DNA of 64,000 nt from Voacanga thouarsii (lineage: Eukaryota; Streptophyta; Magnoliopsida; Gentianales; Apocynaceae), in contig JANUWF010001937.1 of NCBI GenBank assembly GCA_026120185.1, forward strand, positions 992,001 through 1,056,000, given 5' to 3'. This document shows, piece after piece, positions 46,400 through 59,398 of the stretch (position 1 is its first letter; every line of letters starts with the position of its first letter). The notes beneath the pieces are model-generated. The model saw nothing but the letters and a program-made list of their open reading frames with translations. It did no database searches and was not told the origin of the DNA. The position numbers and the translations under genes were made by a program.

Positions 46400-49300
46400 G
46401 GTCTGCTTAGGCTGGGGTTCAATGATTGATCCATCAATCCAACTACCTCATGTTATTGTGGGCCTTGTATGGGGAAAATTTTTTGGTGGCAATGAAGTAA
46501 TAGTAGTAAATTTTATAGATTTTATAGTAATTGACAAAAAAAAAAAAAAAGGTGAGAAGAGTAAAGAAATTACATATGTAGTGTTTCATTGTTTTAAAAT
46601 ATTTATTAATAATATTTATTTTATTTTAAAATAAATATTTATGTACATATTTTTAAAATTGATGATTAATTTTTTCTTATTTTTTTAATTTATTCTAAAT
46701 TAACTATATAACTTTTTGAAACTCTTTTATTTTTATTTTCTGAGAATTTTTACCAACTAATAACTAACATATTTTTAAAATAGGTAGAATAAAAATTTTA
46801 TTTAAATTGTAATATTATATTCAATACCTTTAAAATGTGTGTAAAAAATTTCATGAACAAATATTTTTAAATGATGGAAGCAATTTTTGAGCGTTTGATG
46901 ATAACCTATGATAGAATTGGGAAGGGGGAGGAGTGTGGGAGGTGGCTTTTTTTAATTTTTTTTTTTTTGCAGAGATGGTAAGTTTTAGTTGAAAAATAAT
47001 AAGTTTTAAACTAATTCATAATTGCAATAAATTTCCAAAAAAAAAAAACAATTTTATTGTTGAAAAACTATTTATTTTTATTAAATTAATTAGTATGAAA
47101 CACACAAAGGTCACTTTTCGGATAGATTGCCCTTGAATACTACAACATTATTATTATTATTTTTTATCGTTTTCATTATTTAATTTTACTCTTCAAACGT
47201 TTATGGTTTAACAATGCATTTTGCCATTACAAATGTAAGAGTCTAAAAGAATTAAGTTTCTGAATCAATTTGGACTTTTTTTTTAATAACAGAATCATTT
47301 TGGCTTCTAACAGAAAACTGGAAAAGCATGTGATGTTGAGTTTTTTTTTTTTTTTGGGGCGGGAGGGGGTGTTGGGAAGAAGAATGGTTCCTCAAGGCTC
47401 TCACAAAGCTCTGATCATGAGAGCATTGTATCTTTGTTTCTCCATTGTTTATCCATTCTCACCCACCACGAAAGTCCAATCACGCCCCCAAAAAAAAAAA
47501 AGAAAAAGAAAAAAGTACAATATTTAAAACGTTAGAAGGTTGAATCACCTTAAAATTTGCCAATCCCAACAGCAACATAGGGTCTAAAAATAATAAAATA
47601 ACATTACACAATTACTCAATAAAAAAATATACTATATTATATCATATTTTTTTGGAGACGGATTTTCAAAATTTTATTTTAAAATATTTTAAAATAAATT
47701 TAAGGAGTATTTAATAAATTGACTAAGTATTTAAAATTAATTAATTAAATATCTATTTAATTAAACATATTTAATAAAAGATACTAATTTTTAATTACTT
47801 CAATATATTTTATAACAAATTCTTATTGTTATTCAATTAATTAAAATATATTAAATCTTATTATAAATTATAAATAAAATAAAATTTATTTAAATTCAAA
47901 ATCTGAATATATTAAATATTTATTTAAATATTAATACTTTTATTTAATCTAAATGGGCATATATATCTCCCTTCTAAATTTCAACAACCAATACAAATTT
48001 TGCTAACCCTTAAATCTATCCGCTAAATCTTTCTAATTAATGGGATTAAAATAGTAATGCTTTCTTGATTTTGTGTCAAGATAAAATGGGAGAGATATCG
48101 CCATAGAAGAAGTACTAAAGAATAAAACTAGAATGATATAGAAAAATAAAGTAGTGCAGAGGAGGATTCAGTCACGATTATCTCACTTTCTTTTCAATCT
48201 TAAAAAAAATGGTAAGTTTCAACAATAAAAAGATTAAGTTTTATTTGAAACATACTATTTCTTTTGCTAAACCCTACTACTTTGTTAAATTAATTATTAT
48301 CAAACTCATACAAGTTTTTATCAATTTCATAGAAGTTCTTACTTTTTTAATTTTTAATTTTAAATTTTCCAATTTAAAGGTAATTAACATTAAATTCATA
48401 AAATTTATTACTTTCTTTATTTTCTAATATGTGTTATTTTTAAAGAATTTATACATATTAAGAAAAATATCACATTTATAGAGTTTTACAACAAGTTTAA
48501 ATTATTTTCATTGCAAATTTTAGAGTTTATTTGAAAAATAGTATAATTAAAAATAATAAATATATTTTTATTTTATAAAATGATAAATAACTATTAAAAA
48601 AAACTTTAATAAAGTAATAGATAAAAAAGATAATGCAAAGGGTATCTAGACCAGTAGTTATAGCAACACAAATTTGTGCTGTACAATAAGACAACAATAG
48701 TCAAGCTCAAGCAGACCGAGTCAAAGAGATAATGTGAAAATTGGACATTCAATTAGTATAACCACAAGGGTTCAGTGATCCATCAATCCTATGACAACCT
48801 CAATTGACCGCAATTATAAGCCAAATTAATTGCGACAATTAATCCCTTGTCTATTCATTGTTTTCTTTAACCTTTTGGATAAATGCGCGGATATGTCGAT
48901 TGTTCTCAGAATTTTGATTGATCAAATAATTTTGAAATGTATCTCAATTAATCGATTTCGAATCTCAACTGTTAAGGTCGAATCTCAATTGTAAGTGTGA
49001 TTGAGAGAAAATCCGACTTCGCGAGTATTCATAGTTGAATTGTGACCAAAAGCTTTTCTTTGACCTTCTTGCTATTGTAAGAGAAACTTTTTGGAAAAAA
49101 TTATAGGATATATATAAATTGAAATTATATTGGTTTTTTAAAATATAAGTATAAAGAGTTTATAATTCAAAAATCAACATCGTAATTTATTTGGCGTGAA
49201 TAATAAAATTATTAATATTTCACAAATAAAATTATTTGTATTAAACTCATTTTTTGAAAAAAATATAAAATAGCATTCTTTGGAAAGAATTGTAAAACAA

Positions 49301-50170
49301 GAAGATTAAAATACATATGTAGACTGTTATTTTTACTTTGTATTCTAATGTTGTGCCTAGTTTTGAGGACTATATTGAGAACCACTAGTTTATAATCTTT
49401 TTGACTGTAAACTAGTAAATTCATATAAATTCTTTTTGATCAATATTAATCCATTTATATTTATATATAAAAAAGTATATCCTTGTAGTAGAAAATTTGC
49501 ATTTATAATATTTCCCACATTTATAGATTTCAATGTCTTATTTTGAATTATATTTGAATAGGAATAAAAACATTCAGATTTGAATGGAAAGAAAGAGAAA
49601 TGTCATCGGGGGGGGGGGGGGGGGACTTGATTTGAATGGACTTCGAGTAGTAGGAGACACACTTCAAGAAATAAGACTTTATAAGATTTAGAGGCATGTG
49701 AGACATTTTTTAGAGATAATTGGAGCTTCTTCCTTGCGCAAACAAAAGAACAATTAGCAACACTATTTTCAAAATTTAACAGTATGTTTAGTTGGATAAA
49801 ATATGGAGAAAAATGAGGAGGGGTGTAAATTTGAAGGTAAATAAATGATTTATCTTGTTTGGTTATGAAAAAAAGATGATGGAAAAACAAATTAGAAGGA
49901 GAAGCTTTCTCTTTTCAGGTTAAAAAATAACTCGTTCACGGATTAAGAAATATTTATTATTTATTTTTTTCCAACTTAATCAAACAAAATAAAAGTAAAT
50001 TGTATTTACTTTCTTTAATGGAAGTAAAAGTTTCCACTTCTCTTATTCTGCTTCATCTTCTTCTTTGTTGATCAAACATAAGTTACAAAATTAATATTAA
50101 AAAATATAATTCAGATTGGCATCAACATTTGCTACTACTAACACTATTTTGGTTGGAATTTTGCCAAAAG
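46400..50170. other. AT-rich intergenic stretch, no gene seen
   Basis: Contains homopolymer runs (T run near 47340-47356, A runs near 46536 and 47490), an AT-rich block at 47690-47960 that resembles 42710-42960 inverted, and a poly-G tract. Sequence at 49790-50090 begins TATGTTTAGTTGG and ends with GATCAAACATA, possibly weak inverted ends of a MITE, without a convincing target duplication. ORFs here are short and have no recognisable domains. Confidence 0.4.
49608..49624. repeat. Poly-G tract (17 G)
   Basis: Seventeen consecutive G in a very AT-rich setting. Such tracts can form quadruplexes and are often mis-sequenced. Confidence 0.9.
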
Positions 50171-50172
50171 AG

Positions 50173-51994
50173 TTTGAAGTCTTAGCCTATTTTGCCAATT
50201 TTATAAGCAGTCATATTATAACATCTGGGAGCATATGTAAGTTTCCATTTGTTATATTCAGAAAATAAGGATTTACTCTCCTCAATAATGAAAAAAGTTC
50301 TCCAATCCACTTCGATCTCTTTACCATTAATGGCTTGAATGACCTCCAAAGCATCTCCTTCAATAATAACTTGTATGCAGTTCCATTCTAAAGCCTTTTG
50401 GAGAGCCATCAATGCTGCTGATGTTTCTGCCATGTCGGGATTAGCTGAAAATTGTTTATGAGTCCATCATTCCAAATATCACCTTCATGATTAGTAATAA
50501 CCAAAGCCGGGATAGCTATTCCATTTATGAAGGCTGCATCAAAGTTGAATTTGAGATGGTTCAAAGGAAGGGGGATCCAACCGCTAAGTTGCATGTTTTT
50601 TTTCACCCCTTATTTTCAACTTTCCTTTTGATAACTTCCCAATATGCTATGGCAGTTTGATTGATGTTAACCCCAATGTTCTCTCAAGTATCAACCTTCC
50701 TATTGAAAAGATGTCATATCTATATTTCCAGATGTTTTCCATGGCCACTACTGCAAAATTGAGCATCTCTATTTTTTTTGCACAAGACAAGAGAAAGTCA
50801 TTATTTGGATTTAGTAATAGTTCTAATAAACAATTCATATTCCAAGATGAAAAAGCATGAATTCTTAATTACCATTTAGATCTGATCCATACACTCACTG
50901 CCAGGTTGTATTTTAGAAATGAATGTTCCCCCGTCTCTTCCTCAATATTGCAAATAATGCAATTCCTATTAGTAATATTAATAATTCTTCCAATTCTATT
51001 CCTGGTAGGAATAGTACCATTTAGAATTTTCCAGAGGAAATGTTAATGCAGTGGATGAATCTTTGCTTTCCACAAAAAAAAAAAAAAATCCCAGATTTTA
51101 CTACTAGTAGGATCAAGGCTTGCGTGTTTGGTGTCCATAATTAATCTATAGGTTGATTTGACAGAGAACTTTACTGACTTTGAGGGAAACCAAATAAGCC
51201 TATTTGGTTCTATTAGTTTCATTCTTCTAAATAGCATTACATACAGCGGTAGAAAACAAACATTGAATCTTTTCCAAATTACAGCTCCTTGTATTTTTAT
51301 CAATAAGTTCTGCAACCATAGAAGGATAATCTGTTTCTTGTCTTGTCAATGGAGTTTTAAAATCAAGAATCTCATATATCCATGGATCTTCCCAAATATT
51401 TATAAAATTACCCCTCCCCATTTGTAGACACATCCTGTGATACAAATATTTTTACAATTCAAAATATCTTTACAAATCCATGAAGCTCTTCTGCAATGCT
51501 AATCATTTGAAAAAAAAAAAAAACTCCTATTTTTCAAGTATTTTGTTGTCAAGATTCCAACCCACTATTTCTCATTATTTGTGCAACATCCCAAGCAAGT
51601 TTGGCATTCATAACTTTGTTCATATCACACATTTTTCTGAATTCGAGGCCTCCAAAAGCTTTAAGTAAATAAATGGTATCCCATGTCTTAAGATATAAGT
51701 ACTTGCCTTCCTCTAGATCAAATCCCCACAAAAAATTCCTATAGTAATTATCTATCCTATTGCACATTGAGGTAGGGAGTGAAATTCAACATAGAATATA
51801 AGGGGATAGACAAAACCACAAATTTAATAAAAAATATACTTCTACGTACTTGGGATAGAAATTGGGGCTTCCACCCACTTTTCTTACCCACACTATTTCT
51901 TACCCACCCTATTCGCAACTTCCATATAAGGTTGTTTCTAAGAAAGTCCTTAACAAAAGGAAGTCCCAGATAATTATTCTTATGATCATATTCC
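50173..51994 (-). pseudogene. L1-type LINE, 3' part (RT end, zinc-binding region, RNase H)
   Basis: Read on the minus strand from 51994: NNYLGLPFVK marks the end of the RT domain. FLWGFDLEEGKYLYLKTWD and FGGLEFRKMCDMNKVMNAKL follow (51767-51549), then GNFINIWEDPWI (about 51415). The zf-RVT-like block SVKSTYRLIMDT...WKAKIHPLH comes next (51170-51043). RNase H begins with LKFNFDAAFINGIAIPALVI (about 50545) and ends near 50182. Order and motifs are those of plant L1 elements with a C-terminal RNase H. Each block is in a different frame or ends in a stop, so it is dead. Confidence 0.8.
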
Positions 51995-53722
51995 TGTTCG
52001 GTATCTCACGCATATCATATATGGTACAGTAGAAAAATAAAATGAGATACTATCCCAAGATCGGCATATATATGAAAAACAAGATATAAAGAGATCAAAG
52101 GTAGCAGCTTTTTACCTTTCTTTGATTGTCTGAAGATCAAAAATTTTTTTTTTCAAGTCGAGGCGTGATTCAGCAATCCTCTTGATCAAACACCACGAGA
52201 GTTGAACGTCCAACCACTATAATCATAGTGTGTGATTATCTCTAACAGAAATCCACACAGAGGAATACTCAAGCACCAATATTTTCTGTGCTAGTAGAAA
52301 ACAACAATGGCGGCTAGGGTTTTGATCAAGATCAACGAGAAAGAGAGAGAAGAGAAAGTCTTTGGAGTTGTTGTTTGGCATGGATTGTTCACTAGCTAGG
52401 GTTTCGTGTGACTATCTCATATATCACACGAAAAATCCTAATAAAATCCTCCAATTGAGAATTCTAAAATCATTAGAATTCCCTAATTGTAATTAGAAAC
52501 ATCAAGTTCTCACAATTACAATTTGGACTATAAATTATAACTAATTATAATTTGACTACAATAACTTCTCTTTCTCGCATTTTAACCCCACTATATTTTC
52601 AAATAATATCTTGAGTATATAATCATCTATTGTGTGTGACCTATTAGGTTTCCCAATCAATTGGTAGCGAATATAAATTAATCCAAACATCTTTGAGATT
52701 AATAATCCATAATTAATTAGAATTAATCTTATTCATTCTAATTAGGATTGGTTTATTAATTCATCAATTAATAAACCCATATTACCAGATCATGAACGGT
52801 ATCTAGCAACACATCATGATCACTCAAGAATCTAAGAAGTCAAGTGGCTTGACATGAACCCTTCAATAATAAACTACAGTATAATTAACTCCTTTTACCA
52901 TACAATATCTCATTCGGTTTGGAGTATGGAATTATTGCTAACTTCCTCCAGAATTAATTCTGGCTTGAATACAATAGTACTTGTACCAGGAACCCACTAC
53001 TCTAGATGTGTATCAATTGGAACTATTTCCAATCCACAGTCGCCTTAGCCAAGGACTTATCGAGTAGTAATTCCTACAAGTGGCCGTGAGATATTCGCCC
53101 CTACTACTAGGAGTGGTGAATCCTTTATTGATCCTCTCAACTACTTTCATTTACCTCACAATGTACTTAATATCCATCCCATAGGCGGCCCTCGATCTGG
53201 CTCCAGAGATTGGAATCAAAGCACAAAACTCAGCAAACAAAGTACCTTGGAGATCTCAAGTCTAAAGATACTTACACGTTTGCTATATTTAGATTATATC
53301 ATTGGCACTAAATAGTTATTCATGTGATTATCTTATAGTTAGGTCATCCAATGAATTTGTTCCATTAACAAGCATCCATGTGTCAACTTTAAGTATCTCA
53401 ATACTCACGGATATGAGAACCACCACCTGATCAAATCAAGAAGTCTAACACATGCTAATCTTAATGCATTAATGATGTCCTGTTTCATTAATACTACGAC
53501 TAGGGACTATTTAAGTACTAACACTATACAGTGTAGTAGGAATCTCATATCATGATCTCTATCATGATTTCCTTAATACAGTGTTGTACTAGGAACTTTA
53601 TCTAACAGTTATTTTACACAAAAGTAAACAAAAGAAACTGTGAGATAAATAATACCTTTTATTAAAATAAAATGTGTCATATACAATGTATAAGTGATTG
53701 CCTCTAGGGCATAACATTAACA
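51995..53722 (-). mobile_element. Solo LTR (Copia-like) with perfect ATTCC target duplication
   Basis: On the minus strand it starts TGTTAATGTTATGCCCTAGA at 53722 and ends ...CGAACA at 51995. ATTCC stands on both sides (51990-51994 and 53723-53727). It is 1728 bp with no primer site and no internal domain beside it, so it is a solo LTR left by recombination between two LTRs. Removing it and one ATTCC joins LINE residues NMKE to YDHKNNYLGLP in one frame, which independently confirms both borders. ORF 52854-53048 is inside it and has no domain. Confidence 0.9.
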
Positions 53723-53727
53723 ATTCC

Positions 53728-54055
53728 TTCATATTCAACAGAGAACAAACATATCTTCTAGATATATTATTAACATTCATGCTAAAATGAATCCAAGATT
53801 TGTCAAAATTAATCATTTTTCCATGCCACTTACTATATTTATATAAGCAATAAGCAACAGAATCTTCTTCCTCTAATTTAGCTTTGCAAAAAATAGTAAG
53901 ATCACCTACATAAATGAGATGAGAAACACTAGGACTAGATCTGCTCATCTTAATTTCATGTATAAAATCATCCCTTTTTAATAGGTATCTACTCAAACTC
54001 CAAGGCACATCCAAAGAAGAGATATAGAGAACTAAGCCTCATTCCATGGCGTCTT
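53728..54055 (-). pseudogene. L1-type LINE, reverse transcriptase fragment upstream of the solo LTR
   Basis: Contains SPSVSHLIYVGDLTIFCKAK, the RT active-site region in which the usual FADD has become YVGD, losing the first catalytic aspartate. YSKWHGKMINFDKSWIHFS, typical of L1 RT thumb-side sequence, follows. Upstream the endonuclease and most of the RT are missing, so the LINE is 5'-truncated, as usual for incomplete reverse transcription. It rejoins the piece at 51994 across the solo LTR. Confidence 0.8.
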
Positions 54056-54165
54056 GGAGAACCTCAACCTACAATGGAGTTCAGGGAGGATTTCATACCA
54101 ACAATGCCTATAAATTGAGAATCAAGAAGCGTGTCAAGCATTAGGTGTCAAAATGAAGTCCAAAA

Positions 54166-55220
54166 CACTACAAAAAGGGGTAAATACGATGACTACATAT
54201 ACGACAGTTATAAAATCATCGTAACTAATGACTACATACAATGGTTGGATAATTATCGTATTTTTGTCACCATAAACGACATTTTAACATGAATTGTCGT
54301 ATTTGTCTCAATACATATGATGGTCCGCTACAACTGTCTTATTTCTTGTAAAACCAATACGACGATTGATCGGACCATTATATTTGTGTCAACCAATATG
54401 ATGACTTGTACTAAACTATTATTTATGATGACAGAAATATCACTGTGCATGTCAACCATTGTACTAATTGTACAACAAATAAGATAGTTGCATTAGACCA
54501 TCGTATAGGTTGACACAAATATGATAGTATATGTTGACATAAATATGACAGTTATACGTAACCATCTTTTTGTGTTGACATAAATGCGATAATTTGTAGC
54601 CTTCGTATTTGGTTTCAAATACAAGAAAATCTTTCAATAACATTTCAAATTATATCCAATTATTTTCAAATTTGATCCTGATACTTTTTTTTGGTAATTT
54701 AAATAAATCTAACAGTTGGATTATTAATTTGATATATTTATATTTATAAATAGATTAGAGTTTTGGGTTGTTATATAGAGATATAAGCTAGCTTATATGC
54801 AACATATATCCGATTACCTTCAAGTTTGGTCATAATAGATTTCTTTTTTAGTAATTTTAACAAATATAACAGTTAGATCGTTAATTTGATATATTTATAT
54901 TTGTAAATGCATTAGAGTTTCTGACTATTGTATAAAGATTGCATAGAAAATGTGGTAAAAGTATATCAAATTACCTTCAAATTTAGTCAACATACTTGTT
55001 TCAACTTTATTAACACATCTTATGGTTAGATCATTGATTTGCTAAGTAAATTTTCATACATATCATATGTTTTCATATATCTGTATTTAATTTGTATATG
55101 ATAAATACTAATTTAATTGATTTGGTTTAAATTTTGTCACAACATCTTTTTTAACTTCCATAAGATATTATTTTGATTAATATGATGCTATAAATATATA
55201 GATAGTAAGACAAATTTGTC

Positions 55221-55262
<42 letters not shown>

Positions 55263-58200
55263 CTGTGTATGTGTGTGTACTATTTCCATGTATATGTATA
55301 TATATAAACAAATAACAGTATGAGAAAAATATATTTAAAAATTGAAATAAATATTACTCTTATTAAATAAAACGGTTTGTAACCGTCGTATGTAATTTAG
55401 AAATGAGGATTACAAATTGTCGAATTTAGTCTGAAAAGAAAAAGAACGTGGCATTTGCCACAATTTTAGAACATTTTTCCTATTCTTCTTCTTCTTTCCC
55501 CATACTGATTTTAGAATAGCCGACCACATTCTTTTCCCCTTTTTTCCTCTATAGCCACTGCTGCTTTGTTCCCTTTCTAATTTTGAACCTTAATCTTACA
55601 CCATCCAACTTAGAAGCAAAGCATTCTAATTTTGCTGCATTTTTAGGTGGGTTTCGGATCTTTTCGTTCCCCATTTTGGAAATTTCGTAGTCAATTTTTA
55701 GGTGAGTTGATTATTTTTCTCCCCGATTGTGTGATCTTACTATGGTTTTCATGAATATCTTATTTGGTAGCAAACCAAATGAAACAAGTTTGGTATTCTC
55801 ATTATTCTACAAAAAGAGAGTGGCATGCGGTAATGCCAATAATGAGAAGAGATAACTATAATATGTATTTAAGGAATCATGATTTAGAAACCTTTCTAGC
55901 CCAATAGCTAGATTTTTGTCCTATTTCAAGTGAAGTAGATGCGATTAGGATGGCATTTTTGGGGAGGAAGTAGATTTAGATGGTAAAAGAATACAAACAA
56001 AAACCTAAATGTAATTAATCACTTTCCCAGTTAGATGTGCTAGATACATCAAAATTTTATTTTTAATATTTGAAGTATAATCTATACATTTCTTAAGTAT
56101 TTTGTACACATTTCCTTTTCATTTATGTGTATGTTTGAATGCAAATAAATATAATAACATTATACGTGTTTGTTGTTTATGCTTTGTAGAAGGTAAACAA
56201 ACGCTCTTGACGTGTAGGGTTAGTTCTTCATAGGTGTCAGAGACTACCAACAACATATGAGGCTGAGCAAAGATCAAATACAACTGCTCGAACGGTCTTT
56301 AGAGAGTAGAGATCTAGTTAGGAGGTAGCTGAAGCTACTTTTGGTACAAGTTCTGTAGCATAAGACCTATTTCCTCAGGCTCTAGCAGCTTAGATTTGCG
56401 CTATTATGATTTCATTAGCCATATAGATTAATTTATCTAAATGTGTTAATACTTCTACAATAATATTTTAATTATAATTTTGACAATTCAATTGTGTTTG
56501 GTGACTGTTTACATCATTATTTGTAAGTTTTACATCGAGGAGAGGTCATTGAGGTTTAAAGTTATTCCCTAGGTAGGGTAAATTAGGCTTTAGAACTTAC
56601 AATGTTTCTATTTACCAACATGGAGGGCTTGTAAGGATGGATATTTCTCACCACAGTTTTGTGGTGAGCCATTTTACACGAATGTATAGCAAGATCCCTT
56701 TAAATTGTAAGGTTTGGAATTTTATACCTTTGAGGCTTGAAGACTTAATATGGGAAGAAATACAAGTAAATAATTTTATTTTAATTTTGACCGATTATTT
56801 AAAAAATCACTACACATGCAAGAGTATTTTGTTTATAAGCTAAATTTTTATTTAATTGCTTATTTGTTTAACACATACAAGGGTAGCACCGCTATGCAAC
56901 CAGAAGGCCATAATGTCACAATGAAGATGTTTTGCGCAACCTGGAAGGATTACAAGTCCAAGTTGAAGCATACATACTATATTCCTTTCCAGCATATTAC
57001 GAAGCCTATTTTTTCGGGGATATGCAGGTTTATGAAGACCAATGGAGGGTGTTAGTCTATTATTGGCAATTAGAGAATATACAAGTAATATCATGCTATA
57101 TCTGACTCTATTAAACTTTTTATTTTTTGACTATTTTGAAATAAAATTCTGCCTTAGAACATTTTGCTACTACTTGAGATTATTATTATAGTTTGAAACA
57201 CTGGTTATATGACTTTCTATTGTTCCTAATATAATCTTGAACGGGAAATTTCATCCTACTTAACCTTAGAGATATGAGGCTTTAACCATAGCTTTAGTTT
57301 TGTAATATTTGTATATTTTGAGCATGTCATAGTAGCATAATCTTCACAGCTTTAATGAAACCCTAGGGTATATTGGTTATTGGTTTACTAGAATTGCGCT
57401 GGTATATCTAAGGATATACTAGCACTATAGGAATGCTTCAAGAGAGATTGACATAAGTATATGTAAGGAAGCATTTGTATCTGTATGTGTAATTATTTCC
57501 TTATATGTGGCATGAAATTTACATATCATAATAGCATAACTGAAAATCCATAAAACTAGTAAATCTTTGTCATTCTAATAAAAATTGTTGAATTTTCCTT
57601 CAAATTCTTCCCTAAAATTGTTTACATCTAAAAGATGATTATGATATATTTGTGTCATATATTAACAATTTTTAAACACTCACAGGCAGAAGCTAAGTAG
57701 AATAGACAAAACCAATCCTATATTGTATATCCACTGGCCACAGTGAGGATGCTATATTTTGTTATACATGATAAGATATTCAAATTATTGAATGTATGTG
57801 TTTTTGTTGTAGATGTTCAAACTTTAGCATTCAGATTATTAAATGTAAGTGTCTTTTTCAAATTCTGTATTTTGAATTTGGCCAACTATCCTATGAATTT
57901 TGTCTGATACACCATTACTTTGAATTTTATTTAATTTACCAATAAATTGTAAAAAATATTTAGTTTGCATAGATTATCTAATTAACCCTTGTGCATGATT
58001 ATAGATGGCCTCACAAGGCTGCTTGATGTCATAATATGATATGTTTCTTGCAACATGGTGGTGTTATGGTAGCTAAGTTGATAGTTTGATTGTAGATATG
58101 ATTGTAAGTAATTTTCAAAGAGTTACTTTTCTGAATTATTAAAATATGACAAAGAGAATAGATTAATTTTAGTATTAATTTGATATGTTGTTTTTTAATT

Positions 58201-59398
58201 TTATAGGATGGATTAGAGGTAAAGTTGTAGGCACTATCTAAATCTAAGCACACTAAGGAGGCAAAGGATTAGATCTTTCGGTGCTTGTTCAGAATTGATT
58301 TGAGAGATCATTTTAGGTGTAGAGAGAAGGGACCAATACCAACCTTAGTCAATTATCTAGCCATTCTAGAGATATTGATGAGGTCATTGAGGTTGATATT
58401 GAGGCATGTATATACATTATGCAAGCTAAAATAGAAGAATAATTGTGGCATGAGCAAGGGACGTACGAGTTACGTATATAAGAGCTTTAGGCCACCATGA
58501 AGCCCTATCTCGTATATTCAAAGTAGATACATTTGTTAGAGCATCTATACCTCTATCTAGGATATCTACAATATCTTATGGTGTTGGTTCTACATCTTGG
58601 CCCCATTGACCATCTAATGCTAAAGATGCTACCACTCAAGATTGATGTATTTTATTCCATTGTTGGAGTATTACTTATAATTAATACATTTCATTTCATA
58701 CTTTTTGTATATATACTATTAATTCTTCTTGTATACATTTAACTTCTTGAGAAGATTATAATTTATTTATGATTTGATTGTTTATGAATTAATTGTTTAG
58801 ACGATTGTGTTTATTGTTTAGCTTTATTTATAATTTGGTGTTAGGGAGATTTAAATGATTGAATTGGTTTTGGCTTTATTAAGGAGATTTAAATAGTTTG
58901 ATTATATTTATAGTTTGGTTGTCTTTAAATTTTGGCTTAGTTAGCTCTAAATTACAAGTGTATAGGGCTCAAATAGCCAAACTAGTGTTAAGAAAATAAA
59001 ATACAAATGTAATAAAATGTTGTAATTAGTGTAAAAAATGACAATTCAAAACGTCATATTGAAGAAATAAATACAATGGTTTAAAATAGTTGTATTTGTT
59101 ATTGGCATAAGAGGCTGCTAGAAACCATCGCAATTAGTAAGGCCATATATGATGATTGATAACGATTGTATTAGTGCAGACAAATATGACGGTTTTAACC
59201 ATCGGTTTGAATAATAATTATGATGATGTCTTATAGCGTCATTTTCTAACACTAGGAATGAACTTATATGATGTTTTTCTGTAGCCGTCATAATTGATCG
59301 TCATATTAAGTAAATATGATGGTCTTTTTACCGTTATTTTGTAAAAATGATGAACTTTTTTATGATTGTCGCTAAATCATTGTTGGACTTTTGTATAT
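54166..59398 (+). mobile_element. Decayed CACTA (En/Spm) element
   Basis: Starts CACTACAAAAAGGGG at 54166. Many short motifs of the type ACGACAGTTATA / ATACGATGAC / CCATCGTATTTG crowd the left 450 bp (54180-54620). Related motifs (TATGACGGTTTTAACCATCG and similar) crowd the right 400 bp (58990-59380). The right end reads GGACTTTTGTATATA, a degenerate match to the expected inverted terminus. Between lies an ORF1-like pseudogene. I found no catalytic transposase. Right border and target duplication are not certain. A TA tract lies at 55224-55260. Confidence 0.65.
56200..58500 (+). pseudogene. CACTA ORF1-like pseudogene (plant transposase_24 type)
   Basis: The best block is 56690-57080. IPLNCKVWNFIPLRLEDLIW then EEIQVNN, and after a gap MFCATWKDYKSKLKHTYYIP followed by DQWRVLVYYWQLENIQ, fit the conserved plant CACTA-associated protein (Transposase_24, Ptta/En/Spm) found as the first ORF in many CACTA elements. 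An upstream Arg/Thr-rich piece (about 56260-56330) and downstream fragments (about 58210-58450) fit the same protein poorly. Introns or decay separate the blocks, and stops are present in all frames. Confidence 0.6.

Noticed and set aside
49790..50095. Possible MITE with TATGTTTAGTTGG / GATCAAACATA ends
   Set aside because: The inverted ends are short and imperfect, and no target duplication could be found.
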